From NCBI RefSeq assembly GCF_030066895.1, contig NZ_JASJAV010000012.1, forward strand, positions 1 through 64,000: a stretch of 64,000 nt of DNA, given 5' to 3'. This DNA comes from Breoghania sp. (lineage in GTDB: Bacteria; Pseudomonadota; Alphaproteobacteria; Rhizobiales; Stappiaceae). Under the pieces are notes generated by a model, which did no database searches, had not been told where the DNA came from, and saw only the letters and a program-made list of their open reading frames with translations. Shown here in pieces: positions 20,845 through 30,919 of the stretch (its first letter is position 1; each line of letters begins with the position of its first letter). The translations under genes were made by a program, and so were the position numbers.

Positions 20845-21294
20845 TCAGCGCGTCACGATGATCTGCGTATTCGCCTTGCCGTATTTCTTCACCAGTTCGA
20901 AAAGCTTGCGCGCATTGTCGGGGTGCAGCCGGACACAGCCGTGAGAGGCGGGGCTGCCCAGGTGACGGACCGCGTTCGTCCCGTGAATGGCGAAGCCGTG
21001 GTAGAAGAAGACCGAATAGGGCATCGGTGAGTGGTGGTACTTCTTGGAGTAGTAGCGCTCGTACATCCGCGTGGGGCGGAAACTGCCCTGAGGGGTGCGG
21101 TAACCACGCCTTGCGGTCGAGACTTTCCACGAATACCGCTTCCAGCCATTGACCGTTACTTTCATCCTCTGGTCCTTGAGGCTGATGGTGGCGGTCACTT
21201 GCGCCGCCTGCGCACCGTTATCCGAAAAGGAACCAACGAAGACAAGCAGAAAGACGATGGCGGTCGCGGCAAGCAACCGTCTGAACAAAAGCAT
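20845..21294 (-). CDS. L,D-transpeptidase (YkuD) family protein
   Basis: The 149-residue protein has a signal peptide (LLAATAIVFLLVFVGSFSDN) followed by a small YkuD domain with substrate and catalytic motifs FAIHGTNAVRHLGSPASHGC and VRLHPDNARKLFELV. The Cys in SHGCVRL is the expected nucleophile for peptidoglycan 3-3 crosslinking or for attaching proteins to peptidoglycan. The frame is intact. It converges with bdhA with only a 35-bp gap. Confidence 0.88.
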   Translation of the reverse strand: MLLFRRLLAATAIVFLLVFVGSFSDNGAQAAQVTATISLKDQRMKVTVNGWKRYSWKVSTARRGYRTPQGSFRPTRMYERYYSKKYHHSPMPYSVFFYHGFAIHGTNAVRHLGSPASHGCVRLHPDNARKLFELVKKYGKANTQIIVTR

Positions 21295-21552
21295 CTATCC
21301 CTCCCAGCCGGGATTTATGATGTAGGCAATAAAAGCTCCCGGCCGGAATATTGCAAAGTAAACTAATCGTTAAAGTAAAAAAGTAAATGTGACGCAACGG
21401 CCACGGCGCTTTGCCGCACGAACGCGATCTCGCAGGCGTAAGCAAGCGCATTGTTACGACCGGTCTGACGTCGCTCATGAGTCGGTCAGGAGCAGTGTCT
21501 GGTCACCGTTTCCGGTTAGCAGGATTGAGAGCTTCAAGAAAACGAGGGCGGC

Positions 21553-22257
21553 ATGATCGGCAGGTTCGGAAAGGTCGGAGGGATGTTTGCGGCGGGGATC
21601 GTGGCGATCGGGCTTGTGAGCCTTGTCGCCAGCGGCACGGCGCAGGCGGAGCGCATTTCGCACTTCAAAATCGGCAATTGGGACGGGGGCGCCTACACCC
21701 ATTCCAAGACCGGCGCCTTCAGCCATTGCGCGGCCTCCGCCAACTACCGGAGCGGGACGACGCTGATCTTTTCCATCCACGAGGATCTGAACTGGGCCTT
21801 CGGTCTCGTCAATTCGAAATGGAAGCTGAAGGTGGGCGCGGAATACCCGGTGCGTTACTGGATCGACCATAGCCGCGACTATATGGGAACGGCCGAAGTG
21901 GTGGCCGAAAGCCAGGTGAAGGTGCCGCTGCCCGGCGATGACCGGCTGTTTGCGCGCGTGCGCCGCGGCCGCATGATGACGGTGCAGGCTGCCAACACCA
22001 CCATGAATTTCTCCCTGACCTCGACCAACCGCATGCTGTCGTGGTTGTTCGAATGCGCCCGCTACTGGCGCAACCGCGATCTGGGAACGGAGATGAACCC
22101 CTTCTCCAACGACAATGGCGGTGGTTCCAACAATCCCTTCTCCGACGAGGAGGAGAACAAGGACACGGGCAATCCGTTTGCCCGGCCGGAGGAAACGTCC
22201 GCCGGCTCAATGCCCGGATCGCCCCTGCTCAGGGAGTTCAACCTGATCGAACGGTGA
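21553..22257 (+). CDS. Secreted protein of unknown function with NPF-rich tail
   Basis: I do not recognise the family. The 234-residue product has a signal peptide (GGMFAAGIVAIGLVSLVASG, then TAQAE), a globular part with WDGGAYTHSKTGAFSHCAAS and DLNWAFGLVNSKWKL, and an acidic low-complexity C-terminus with three NPF motifs (MNPFSND, NNPFSDE, GNPFARP). The single Cys in SHCAAS and the one in FECARYW could pair in the periplasm. Frame intact. The ATG at 21553 follows GAGGG and is kept. Confidence 0.6.
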   Translation: MIGRFGKVGGMFAAGIVAIGLVSLVASGTAQAERISHFKIGNWDGGAYTHSKTGAFSHCAASANYRSGTTLIFSIHEDLNWAFGLVNSKWKLKVGAEYPVRYWIDHSRDYMGTAEVVAESQVKVPLPGDDRLFARVRRGRMMTVQAANTTMNFSLTSTNRMLSWLFECARYWRNRDLGTEMNPFSNDNGGGSNNPFSDEEENKDTGNPFARPEETSAGSMPGSPLLREFNLIER

Positions 22258-22465
22258 CGCCGGGTGCTTCGCGAGAGTGTGCGTAGCGGGCCCGAAGTGC
22301 CTCGCCGACAACACTTTCCATGCTAAACTGCGGGATCGGGCGACGGTGATTCCTCCCCGGTTTAGGTGGCCGGTCCAGTTGGTAAGACCAGCCTAGCCTT
22401 ATCGCATTGCCGGGCTTGAACCGTCCGCCACAACGCAGTCACTCAGAGAGTACCGGAATTCCTGC

Positions 22466-22984
22466 ATGAGCCTCGCCCGCGACATTCCCTTGCTGCGCCA
22501 GGTGCCGCTTCTGGGCGAGTTTTCCGACGAGCAACTCCGTCTTCTCGCCTTCTCGGCGGAAAACGTGATGGCTACGCCCAATGATGTCATCTACCGCGAA
22601 GGCGAGCGTTCGGACGCAAGCTACGTGATCATCTCCGGTGAGGTGGCGCTGAGCACGGCCGGCAAGGCCGATGGCAAGGGCAAAGGCAAGAAGGACGGCG
22701 GAGAAGGCGAAACCGTCACCTGTGGTCCCGGTACGCTTCTGGGCGAAATGGCGCTGTTCATCGAAACGCACCGCCCAAACACGGCCGTGGCGGTCGAGCA
22801 GACGGAAATGATCCGGATCCGCCGCGCGCTGTTCAAGCGCATGCTGCAGGAATATCCCGAGATCGCCCAGGCGATGCATGCAAGCCTTGCCCAGCGTCTG
22901 CGCTCCACGACCGGGGAATTGCTGAAGGTCACGGAAACGCTCGACGCGCTGAACGTCACGCCGCTCAATACCAAATCGAAATAG
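22466..22984 (+). CDS. Cyclic-nucleotide-binding (CRP-like) domain protein without HTH
   Basis: The 172-residue protein is a single cNMP-binding beta-roll: IPLLRQVPLLGEFSDEQLRL, VIYREGERSDASYVIISGEV, GTLLGEMALFIETHRPNTAV and the following helix region. A Lys/Gly-rich insertion (ADGKGKGKKDGGEGE) sits in the loop between strands. The usual ligand motif RxA is seen here as HRPNTAVA, so nucleotide binding is uncertain. No DNA-binding helix follows, so it is not a full CRP/FNR regulator. Frame intact; the gap 22258-22465 holds no gene. Confidence 0.75.
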   Translation: MSLARDIPLLRQVPLLGEFSDEQLRLLAFSAENVMATPNDVIYREGERSDASYVIISGEVALSTAGKADGKGKGKKDGGEGETVTCGPGTLLGEMALFIETHRPNTAVAVEQTEMIRIRRALFKRMLQEYPEIAQAMHASLAQRLRSTTGELLKVTETLDALNVTPLNTKSK

Positions 22985-23048
22985 AGAACGGGCCTTGGAG
23001 CTTTTTCCGCTTCGAAGGTGAGTTGCGGAAGTGTGTCCGTTTCAGTCG

Positions 23049-23190
23049 TATGGCCCATCCTTCGAGACGCGCTCTGACGAGCGCTCCTCAGGATGACGTT
23101 ATCGTGGTGTTGGTTTTGAAGAAGCGAGCCCCACACACAACGTCATCCTGAGGAGCCCGCGCGAGCGGGCGTCTCGAAGGATGGGCCATA
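23049..23190. repeat. Dispersed palindromic element, family II
   Basis: Arms of about 52 bp (23049-23100 and 23139-23190) are near-perfect reverse complements, with the conserved edge TATGGCCCATCCTTCGAGA and inner ATCCTGAGGAGC. A diverged second copy lies at 54338-54469. It sits between a plus-strand gene and the end of the minus-strand peptide transporter and could also act as a transcription end. Confidence 0.8.
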
Positions 23191-23250
23191 CAGCAAGCCG
23201 GAGCCGCACCTTTTCACATCATGCGTTTGATGCGAGGGCGGCTCCCATTT

Positions 23251-24296
23251 TCAGGCGGCCGTTTCGTCCTTCATTTCCCACGGGCGATGGCACCAACTGG
23301 TCGTGCCGGCGGTGTCGTGCATCGGGGGCACGAGCTGGCGGCAGATGTCGGCGGCGCGGGGGCAGCGCGGGTGGAAGGTACAGCCCGGCGGCGAGGCGAT
23401 CGGGGAGGGCAGTTCGTCCGTCAGCACGATGCGCTCGCGCTTGCCTTCGGGATCGGCCACCGGCGTCGCCGACAGCAGCGCCTGGGTATAGGGGTGCTGC
23501 GGGCTTTCGAAGATCGCATCGCGCGAGTCCTGCTCCACGGGGCGGCCTAGATACATCACCATCACCTCGTCGGCGATGTAGCGCACCACCGAAAGATCGT
23601 GGGAAATGAAAAGATAGGCCAGGTTATGGCGCTTCTGGATGTCGCGCAGCAGGTTCAGCACCTGCGCCTGAATGGAGACGTCGAGCGCGGAGGTCGGCTC
23701 GTCGAGCACCAGGATCGACGGGTCCAGCATCAGGGCACGGGCGACCGCGATGCGCTGGCGCTGACTGCCGGAGAACATGTGCGGATAGCGGTCGTAGTGC
23801 TCGGGGCGCAGAGCGACCTCGTCCATCATGGCGCGGGCCTTTTCCTCACGCTGCTTCTTGGACAAGGTTGGTGTTGATCAGAAGCGGTTCCTCCAGGGTC
23901 GAGCCGGTCTTCTGACGCGGGCTGAGCGAGTCGTAGTGGTTCTGGAAGACGATCTGGACCTTGGAGCGCAGGCGGGCGAGCTGGCTTTTCGAGGCGTGGA
24001 CCACATCGGTGTCGCCGATCTGCAGCGAGCCGCCGCTGGCCGGTTCGATCATGGTGACGAAGAGCGCCAGCGTGGACTTTCCGCAGCCCGATTCACCCAC
24101 GACCGCAAGCGTGCGGCCGCGCTTCAGCTTGAAGCTCGCCCCATCCACCGCCTTCAGGATCTTCGGCTTGCCGAAGCGCCTTGTGGAATCTCGTAGTACC
24201 GCTTGATGTCGTCGGCGACGAGAACGGTCTCGTCGAGCTTGCGCGTCGGATGGGGTCGGGATTCGTTTTCGAAGTCATTTCGGTCTCAGCCATCAT
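23251..24296 (-). pseudogene. dppF: Dipeptide ABC transporter ATPase (DppF-like), frameshifts and altered signature
   Basis: ATPase of a peptide/opine/nickel (PepT family) importer, last gene of the operon. ATG 24294-24296 overlaps dppD. Walker A is VVGESGCGKSTL, Walker B SILVLDEPTSALDVS, the H-loop FISHDLSVV, and the C-terminal oligopeptide domain contains GCTFHPRCPRA. Shifts lie near 24250, 24175 and 23870 (extra T in AACCTTGTCC). The signature reads MFSGSQRQRIAVAR (family SGGQ; codon 23764-23766 GGT to AGT) and the Q-loop FQNHYDSLSPRQK (family QNPYGSL), so even a frame-corrected protein would be impaired. Confidence 0.85.
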
Positions 24297-25278
24297 GCGG
24301 CCTCGTTCTGCGGCTCGCCGGCCAGAAGCGGCGTGTGGCAGAGCCCACAGCCCAGTGCCTCGCCAGCGGGAGCGGGCTGGATCTGCCGGCAGCGCTCGGT
24401 CGCAAACGAGCAGCGCGGCGAGAACAGGCACCCGGTCGGGCGGTCGAACTGGCCGGGCACGACGCCCGGGATCGAGGGCAGTTCATCGCTCGTGGCGCAT
24501 TCGGGCAGGGCGGTCAGCAGGGCCGCGGTATAGAGATGATGCGGGTCGCGGAAGAGACCCTTGACCTCCTGCTGCTCGACCTGCTGACCGGCATATTGCA
24601 CGATCACGCGGTCGGCCGTTTCCGCCACCACGCCCATGTCGTGGGTATCAGGACGAGCCCCATGTCGGTCTCCTCCTTGATCTTCATGAGGAGTTCCAGG
24701 ATCTGCGCCTGAATGGTCACTCACGTCGAGCGCCGTCGTCGGCTCGTCGGCGATCAGCAGCTTGGGGTCGCAGGCGATGGCCATGGCGATCATCACGCGC
24801 TGGTTCATGCCGCCGGACAGCTGATGCGGGAAGGACGTGATGCGGCGCTCGGGTGCGGGAATGCCGACCATGCGCAGAAGCTCGATCGCCCGGTTCTTGC
24901 GTTCCGAACCGAGAGATCGGTGTGCTTCTTCAGCGTCTCGGTGATCTGGAAGTCGACGGTGAAGCACGGGTTGAGGCTCGTCGTCGGCTCCTGGAAGATC
25001 ATCGAGATGTCCTTGCCGATGATCTTGCGCTTGTCCCGGGGGCGCATCTTCAGCATGTCGCGGCCCTGGAATTCGAGCTTGTCGGCTGTGGAGTTGGCGG
25101 TCCAGGGCAGGAGGCCGATCACCGCCAGCATGGAGACGGACTTGCCAGAGCCGGATTCGCCCACGATGGCGACGATCTCGCCCGGATCGACGGTCAGCGA
25201 GACGTTGTCGACCGCCTTGAAGCCGCCGTTCAACGTCGCGAACTCGACGGATAGACTGGAAAATTCAAGGAGGGACAT
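24293..25278 (-). pseudogene. dppD: Dipeptide ABC transporter ATPase (DppD-like), frameshifts
   Basis: First ATPase of the importer. Start [20 protein letters not shown]; Walker [15 protein letters not shown]-loop [11 protein letters not shown]; signature [19 protein letters not shown]; Walker [15 protein letters not shown]-terminal [16 protein letters not shown] base is missing near 24917 (before [13 protein letters not shown]). A 4-bp GTGA duplication near 24718 follows ALDV, and a base is missing near 24650 before the H-loop [13 protein letters not shown] 24293-24295 overlaps the dppF start as ATGA. Confidence 0.85.
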
Positions 25279-25280
25279 GA

Positions 25281-26183
25281 TCACGATCTCTCCAGTTTGG
25301 GATCGAGCGCATAGCGCAGGCCGTCGCCGAACAGGTTGATGGCGAGAACGGTCCGCAGGATGGCGACGCCCGGGAAAGTGAGGACCCACCAGGCACGCAG
25401 GATGAATTCGCGCGCCTCGGCCAGCATGGTGCTCCATTCGAGAGTGGGTGGTTGCGCGCCGACGCCGAGGAAGCCCAGTGCCGCGGCATCGAGGATCGCC
25501 GTGGAGAAGGACAGGGCGGCCTGCACGATGAGCGGCGCCATGCAGTTGGGAAGCACGGTGACGAGCATCAGCCGGAGGCCCTTCACGCCCGCCACGCGGG
25601 CGGGCGTGACGTAGTCGCGCGACATCTCGCTCATGACGGCGGCGCGTGTCAAGCGCACGTAGTGGAGTTGCTGCACGATGGCGATCATCGCGTTGGTGAG
25701 CGAGGAGCCGAGGATGGCGACCAGAACCAGCGCCAGCAGCAGGCTCGGGAAGGACAGAATGATGTCCATCACGCGCATGATGATGGTGTCGACCCAGCCG
25801 CGCATGGCACCGGCGACAAGGCCGAGGCAGATGCCGACAACGAGCGCGACGGTGACGATCACGCAGCCGATGAAGAGCGAGTAGCGCGAGCCGTAGATCA
25901 GCCGGGAGAGCACGTGGCGGCCGACCGCGTCGGTGCCCAGCAGGAAGCGCGGATTGCCGCCTGCCGTCCAGGTCGGGGGAACCAGCAGTGCATCGCGATA
26001 CTGGTCGGTTGTGGAGTGGGGCGCGATGAAATGCGCAAACAGCGCCACGAAGACGATGGCGATGAAGAAGAGCCCGACCACCGCGCCGCGGTTGGTCGAG
26101 AAATACTGCCAGAACTCCTTGAAGAGCGCGATACGGCCGGTGGACCGCGTCGGTCCGGAGGTGGCAACTGAGCTATCCGCCAT
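25281..26183 (-). CDS. dppC: Dipeptide ABC transporter permease (DppC-like)
   Basis: Intact 300-residue inner-membrane permease with six predicted membrane segments. Family blocks are [36 protein letters not shown], the EAA-type coupling segment [20 protein letters not shown] and [18 protein letters not shown]. It is the only fully open gene in an otherwise broken five-gene transporter, so it cannot work without replacement partners. It ends 2 bp before dppD starts and begins 3 bp after the dppB stop, so the genes were cotranscribed. Confidence 0.92.
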   Translation of the reverse strand: MADSSVATSGPTRSTGRIALFKEFWQYFSTNRGAVVGLFFIAIVFVALFAHFIAPHSTTDQYRDALLVPPTWTAGGNPRFLLGTDAVGRHVLSRLIYGSRYSLFIGCVIVTVALVVGICLGLVAGAMRGWVDTIIMRVMDIILSFPSLLLALVLVAILGSSLTNAMIAIVQQLHYVRLTRAAVMSEMSRDYVTPARVAGVKGLRLMLVTVLPNCMAPLIVQAALSFSTAILDAAALGFLGVGAQPPTLEWSTMLAEAREFILRAWWVLTFPGVAILRTVLAINLFGDGLRYALDPKLERS

Positions 26184-26186
26184 GAC

Positions 26187-27146
26187 TTACCTCGTGTGCC
26201 GGATCTTAGGGTTGATCAGTCCGTAGGTTACGTCGACCAGCAGATTGACCAGCATGACGATGATCGCAATCAGCAGAAGTCCGCCCTGAACGGTGGGATA
26301 GTCGCGGCGGAAGATGGAATCGATCATCCATTTCCCGATCCCCGACCAGGAGAAGATGGTCGGTCAGGATGGCGCCGGCAAACAGCACGCCGACCTGCAG
26401 GTCGACGGTGGTGATGACCTGGATCATGGCGTTTCTGAGCGCGTGCAGGCCGATGACGCGGATCGGCGGCAGGCCCTTGGCGTGGGCCGTGCGCACGTAA
26501 TCCTCGTCCAGCACTTCCAGCATGGCCGAGCGCGTCTGGCGTGCGATGACGGCGAGCGGAATGGTGCCCAGCACGATGGTTGACAGGATCAGGTGACTGA
26601 CGGCCGATTCAAAGGCGCCCGACTGTCCCGAAAGCAGGCTGTCGATCAGCATGAAGCTGGTGATATTGGGGAAATAGTAGAGCAGCGATATGGGGCCGGA
26701 CACCGGGGTCCAGCCGAGAATGCCGGAGAACAGGATGATCAACAGTAGGCCCCACCAGAAGATTGGCATGGAATAGCCGACCAGCGCCGTGCTCATGACC
26801 GCGTGATCCGGGGTCTTGCCGCGAAACAGCGCCGTGATGACGCCTGCGGGAAGTCCGACGATCACCGTGAAGACGATCGCGCACAGCGACAGTTCCATGG
26901 TGGCGGGGAAGAGGGTGAAGAATTCGGAGATGACCGGCCGCCTGGTGGCGATCGACGTACCGAGGTCGCGATGGAAGATCCCGACGAGATAATCGAGATA
27001 CTGGCGCCACAAAGGTTGGTCGAAGCCGAGGCCAGCAGGAGAACCGGGTCACCCGGCAGGAGCCGGATGAACAGGAAAGAGATCACGGTCACGCTGATGA
27101 AAGTCGGAATCAGCAGATCGATCTTGTTTAGGATCAGACGAAACAT
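26187..27146 (-). pseudogene. dppB: Dipeptide ABC transporter permease (DppB-like), deletion and frameshift
   Basis: Start MFRLILNKIDLLIPTFISVT and then FLFIRLLPGDPVLLLA. Relatives continue with about 15 residues (GERG...MAKF) before GFDQPLWRQYLDYLVG, but here the text jumps from CTGGCC to the Gly-Phe-Asp codons, so about 45 bp are gone near 27025 and the frame changes. The middle ([40 protein letters not shown]) is intact. Near 26355 a GA pair is missing in AILTE-TIFSWSG, moving the last 55 codons ([11 protein letters not shown] to NPKIRHTR, TAA 26187-26189) out of frame. Confidence 0.85.
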
Positions 27147-27197
27147 GAGGTACCGATGAACCTGTGGGTCGCTACCGCTGCCGTTCAGGCAAGGGAA

Positions 27198-27223
27198 ATC
27201 CCGGCCGCATACACGGCCGGGAT
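27198..27223 (-). other. Intercistronic stem-loop between dppA and dppB
   Basis: ATCCCGGCCG (27198-27207) and CGGCCGGGAT (27214-27223) form a perfect 10-bp stem with a 6-nt loop, 18 nt after the dppA stop on the minus strand and about 50 bp before dppB. Only three Ts follow, so it looks more like an mRNA-stabilising or partial-termination hairpin, a common arrangement that keeps binding-protein mRNA in excess over permease mRNA. Confidence 0.6.
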
Positions 27224-27240
27224 CAATTTGTCGAAGTTGC

Positions 27241-28830
27241 TTACTTGATGTCGACGTCATCGAAGCGGTGGTAACCCAGCGGGTCCTGCACGAAGCCGGT
27301 GACGTTCTTGGCAACGGGCATGAAGACGGTCGAGTGGTCAGTGGTTGCCCAGGGCGCCTGCTCCTTGAAGATGACCTGAGCCTCTTCATAGAGCTTGGTG
27401 CGTTCCGCCTCGTCAGAAGTAATCTTCGCCTTGTGGAGCAGCTCGTCGAAGGGCTTGTAGCACTACTGCGAACGGTTGGCGCCGCCGACGCCGTCACAGC
27501 CCAGTAGAACGGCCAGGAAGTTGTCCGGGTCGCGTCCAGCCCAGCAGCACCGCGCCATCGCGCTTCACGTCGGAAGAGCGCTTCAGATACTCGCCCCACT
27601 AATAGGAGACGATCTCGACCTTGACGCCGACCTTGGCGAAATCCGCCTGGATCAGCTCGGACATGCGCCACGCATTCGGGTTAATAGGGACGCTGCACGG
27701 GCATCGCCCGGATCTTCATGGAAAGATCCCTAACGCTGGCTTCCTCGAGCATCTTCTTGGCAGTTTCGGGATCGTACGGATCGTCCTTCACCGCGTCATT
27801 GTAGGACCACATGGTCGGCGGTATCGGGTTCTTGGCGATCTGGCCGGAGCCCTGGAAGACGGCGTCAATGATGGCCATGCTTGTTCATGGCCATGTTCAG
27901 CGCCTTGCGGACCTTCGGATTGTCGAAGGAAGGCATCTGGGTGTTGTAGGCCATGTAGCCGACGTTCAGAACGGCCTTTTCCATCAGGTGGTTGATGGAG
28001 GTGTCGACCTTCATGACCTCGATGTAGGCCGGGTTCGGATACGGCATGATCTGGCATTCGCCGGCCTTCAGCTTCTCGTAGCGAACGGAGGCGTTAGGCG
28101 TGATGGCGAAGACGAGATTGTCGAGGGGTTCCTTGCCCTTCCAGTAGTCCGGGTTCGCCTTGTAGCGAATGACCGCGTCCTTCTGGTAGGCGACGAACTG
28201 GAAGGGGCCGGTGCCCAGCGGCTGCTGGTTGAGAAGCTCGGGCGTGCCGTCGGCTTCCAGCTTGTCGGCATATTCCTTCGACATGATCGAGGCGAAATCC
28301 ATCGCGAGGTTCGCGATCATCGGAGCTTTGGGACGGGTCAGGATGAACTTGACCGTGTAATCATCGAACTTCTCGATCTTCTTGATCAGGTCGAGCATCG
28401 ACATGGCGTTGAAATATTCCCACGACCCGTTGGAATAATCGAACCACGTGCCTTTCTTCTTGGCCTGACGATCGAAGGAGAAGATGACGTCATCTGCGTT
28501 GAAGTCGCGCGTCGGAATGAAGAAGTCCGTCGTCTGGAACTTCACGCCCTTGCGCAGATGGAAGGTGTATACGGTGCCGTCTTCGGAGACATCCCAGCCT
28601 TCCGCAAGACCGGGTTCGGTCTCCGTCGAGTTATGCTTGAACTCGACAAGTCGGTTGTAAACCGTGCGCCCGGCGGCGTCGAAAGTAGTACCTGCGGTAT
28701 CAAAGTGCCGGATCGAAACCCTCGGGGCTGCCCTCGGAGTAATAGACCAGGTTTTCGACAAGGCCGGTGCGGCCAGAAGCATCGCGACGGAGGCGATAGC
28801 TCCGAAACACGTCGTCTTCTTTATAAACAT
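27241..28830 (-). pseudogene. dppA: Dipeptide ABC transporter substrate-binding protein (DppA-like), frameshifts and stops
   Basis: Periplasmic family-5 solute-binding protein (about 530 aa). The signal peptide begins MFIKKTTCFGAIASVAMLLA. Family blocks are LVYYSEGSPEGFDPAL, VYNRLVEFKHNSTETEPGLA, LLNQQPLGTGPFQFVAYQ and APWATTDHSTVFMPVAKN. Lesions are a shift near 28715 (joining the signal peptide to the mature part), an extra T near 27885 (MNKQAIID), an extra T near 27683 (QRPYNPNAWRM), TAG 27599-27601 (SY*WGEYLKRS, family Glu) and TAG 27463-27465 (RSQ*CYKPFD, family Trp). The dppA promoter should lie in the AT-rich 28831-29077 gap. Confidence 0.85.
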
Positions 28831-29077
28831 GATTGTTCCTCTCTACTGAAGATACCGGAAAAATATTTCCACCCTCCAAGGTGCTGTTTGCGGAAGTTCT
28901 GCGGTATTCAGACAGCGGATTGCACTCTGTTTCCCAGAAAAACAAGTCGTAATGACTGGAAAATGATGTCTTTTTGACACAACCCATCTTACATGGCGCG
29001 TTCGTGCAGTCGGAGTTTTACGTAAAGTTCCCGAGGTAAGACCTAACACATGAGAAAGCGTCAAAACACATTGTCAT

Positions 29078-29596
29078 TTATGTGGAAAATCCGCCAGTCG
29101 CCAGATAGTCGCGCTCAGGTTGTGTGATCGTCCGCGATAGCACGTCGTTGCGATGGAGAAAGCGACCGAAGCGGCGGATGACGTCCATGTGGATCAGGGC
29201 GTAGAGATAGGTCGTCTGCTCTCCGTTCTGGCGGAAGAGGTTGACGCTCATCTCCTGTGCGGCCATGTCCTCTGCATGTTCGAAGGGTAGGAAGAAAAAG
29301 GTGCGGGCCTCGCGGAGGAAGGCGCGGTGAAAGCCGTGCGCGTCGTTCTGGAAGAGATTGCGGGAGAATTGATCGAGCACGAGGATGAGCGCCAGCGATC
29401 CGTGCGGGGTCTCCGCCCAGCCGTCGAAACCGCCCCTGGCGGCGACGGCGTTGATCTCGCCGAAACGCTCCCTGATCTCGGCGTCGAAGCCGTCGTCGCG
29501 GGCAAACCACTTCATCGCCCCGGCGCTCCACCAGAAATCCAGAATGTCGAAGGGATCGGCATGGGTCGTCGTCACGGGTTCCTCCTTGAACGCCAT
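29078..29596 (-). CDS. DUF924 family protein
   Basis: Intact 172-residue protein of a family with a tetratricopeptide-like alpha-helical fold and unknown role. Visible family blocks are DILDFWWSAGAMKWFARDDG, ALILVLDQFSRNLFQNDAHG, FLPFEHAEDMAAQEMSVNLF and RRFGRFLHRNDVLSR. The ATG 29594-29596 gives MAFKEEPVTTTHADPFDIL; a downstream ATG would remove conserved sequence. It shares direction with the dpp genes but lies upstream of their promoter, so it is probably a separate unit. Confidence 0.88.
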   Translation of the reverse strand: MAFKEEPVTTTHADPFDILDFWWSAGAMKWFARDDGFDAEIRERFGEINAVAARGGFDGWAETPHGSLALILVLDQFSRNLFQNDAHGFHRAFLREARTFFFLPFEHAEDMAAQEMSVNLFRQNGEQTTYLYALIHMDVIRRFGRFLHRNDVLSRTITQPERDYLATGGFST

Positions 29597-29653
29597 TGTC
29601 GATGATCCGGTTTTAGCCTTTTCAAGAAAGAGCGGACATGCTTTTGTCGCGCC

Positions 29654-29921
29654 ATGACCGAAAGTAATCCTGCCTCAGGCTCCCGTCCGGCAGACCGTGC
29701 CGCGCGAGCTCGACCTGCGCGGCCTCAATTGTCCGATGCCGGTGCTGAAGGCCGGCAAGGCGCTGCGCGCGCTGCAGCCGGGCGAACAGATCGTCGTGCT
29801 GACGAGCGATCCGCTGGCCGGGGTCGACATTCCTCATCTGTGCCGGGAACAGGGCCATGAACTGGAGGAAAGCGGCCGGGAAGGCGGGATTTCGCGTTTC
29901 GTCATTCGAAAGCGCGGTTGA
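29654..29921 (+). pseudogene. tusA: TusA-family sulfurtransferase, start region probably frameshifted
   Basis: TusA-like proteins are 75-80 residue sulfur carriers with a catalytic Cys. The core is clear: RELDLRGLNCPMPVLKAGKA (Cys of the CPxP motif), then ALQPGEQIVVLTSDP and DIPHLCREQGHEL, ending RFVIRKRG with TGA 29919-29921. An ATG at 29654 (MTESNPASGSRPADRA) is one frame away from the core, so a 1-bp indel near 29690 is likely. Alternatively the protein starts at GTG 29697, which has no ribosome-binding site. If GTG is used, the gene would be functional. Confidence 0.7.
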
Positions 29922-29929
29922 GCGGCGCT

Positions 29930-30235
29930 TCAGACAGCCTTGGCGAGCGCGTTCATGGCGCGGGCGAGATCGATATCCTTCTGCGTCACGCCGCCTGTGT
30001 CATGGGTGGACAGCGTCACCTCGGGCCTGTTGTAGACGTTGAACCATTCGGGATGGTGGTCGGCCTTTTCCGCCGCCAGCGCCACGCGCGTCATGAAGCC
30101 GAAGCATTCGGAGAAATCGGCGAACCGGAAGGTTCTGGAGATGGCGTTGCGTCTTTCCGTCGCGCTCCAGCCGTCGAGCCCGGCCAGCGCCGTTTCGAGA
30201 TCCTGCGCGTCTAACGGTTTGATTTCGATCGGCAT
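29930..30235 (-). CDS. phhB: 4a-hydroxytetrahydrobiopterin dehydratase (PCD/DCoH family)
   Basis: Intact 101-residue protein with the pterin-binding motif [20 protein letters not shown] followed by [19 protein letters not shown]. The family dehydrates 4a-hydroxy-tetrahydropterin; in bacteria lacking phenylalanine hydroxylase it may serve molybdopterin metabolism. It converges with tusA. No phenylalanine hydroxylase gene is adjacent. Confidence 0.9.
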   Translation of the reverse strand: MPIEIKPLDAQDLETALAGLDGWSATERRNAISRTFRFADFSECFGFMTRVALAAEKADHHPEWFNVYNRPEVTLSTHDTGGVTQKDIDLARAMNALAKAV

Positions 30236-30390
30236 GGATCTTTCCTCCGCGGTTTGAAGTTGAAAGGCGAGAGTTCGGTTCAGATCGAAGATGTAGGGCG
30301 TGGCTGTTTCATTCCAGCCGTCGTGCGCCTAATCTTTTCTTAGGGCAGGGTTCGCTCCTGCCTGTCGTACAAGCCGTAGGGAGCGACTTG

Positions 30391-30843
30391 ATGGGTAGTA
30401 TCAGAATAGCTCACAACGCATGGGTTCTCGTAGGCGATGGGGAGAAGGCCCTGTTCCTGAAAAACGGGGGTGAGCCTTTTGTGCCTAAACTGAAGGTCAT
30501 TCAGGTTCTGGAAGATGAGAACTCGCCGGACCGGGATCAGGCCGCGGATGCGCCGGGTCGTCAGGTCGATGCGCTCGGGCCCCATGTCAGCGCCATGGAA
30601 AACGCCGACTGGCATGTGCTGGAAAAGGCGCGGTTTTCCAAGGTTCTGGCCGAGGCGCTCAACAAGGCGGCGCTCGCCGAGGAATTCCACGATCTCGTTC
30701 TCGTCGCCCCGCCGCTCACACTTGGAGCTTTGCGCAAGGCGCTGCACAGCGAGGTTCTCACGCGCATTTCGGCGGAAGTCGACAAGACGCTGACCGGGCA
30801 CAGCGTGGGGCAGATCGAAAAGATCCTGGTCGACAAGGCCTGA
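30391..30843 (+). CDS. Host attachment protein family (baeRF-like)
   Basis: The 150-residue product starts MGSIRIAHNAWVLVGDGEKA and contains KNGGEPFVPKLKVIQVLEDE, DWHVLEKARFSKVLAEALNK, LVLVAPPLTLGALRKALHS and GHSVGQIEKILVDKA. These are hallmarks of the short protein group named host attachment protein after its first Agrobacterium/plant-associated members and related to the C-terminal domain of archaeo-eukaryotic release factors. The molecular role is not settled. Intact; transcribed divergently from phhB. Confidence 0.85.
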   Translation: MGSIRIAHNAWVLVGDGEKALFLKNGGEPFVPKLKVIQVLEDENSPDRDQAADAPGRQVDALGPHVSAMENADWHVLEKARFSKVLAEALNKAALAEEFHDLVLVAPPLTLGALRKALHSEVLTRISAEVDKTLTGHSVGQIEKILVDKA

Positions 30844-30880
30844 CCTCACGCCCGCACGACATGAAGAGCTGACGGTTGTT

Positions 30881-30908
30881 GCGGCGCGTTTTACGAAAGA
30901 CGCGCCGC
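30881..30908. terminator. Bidirectional terminator hairpin
   Basis: GCGGCGCGT (30881-30889) and ACGCGCCGC (30900-30908) form a perfect 9-bp GC-rich stem with a 10-nt loop, placed between two convergent genes. No long T-run follows on either side. Confidence 0.65.
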
Positions 30909-30919
30909 GACCCGGATCT

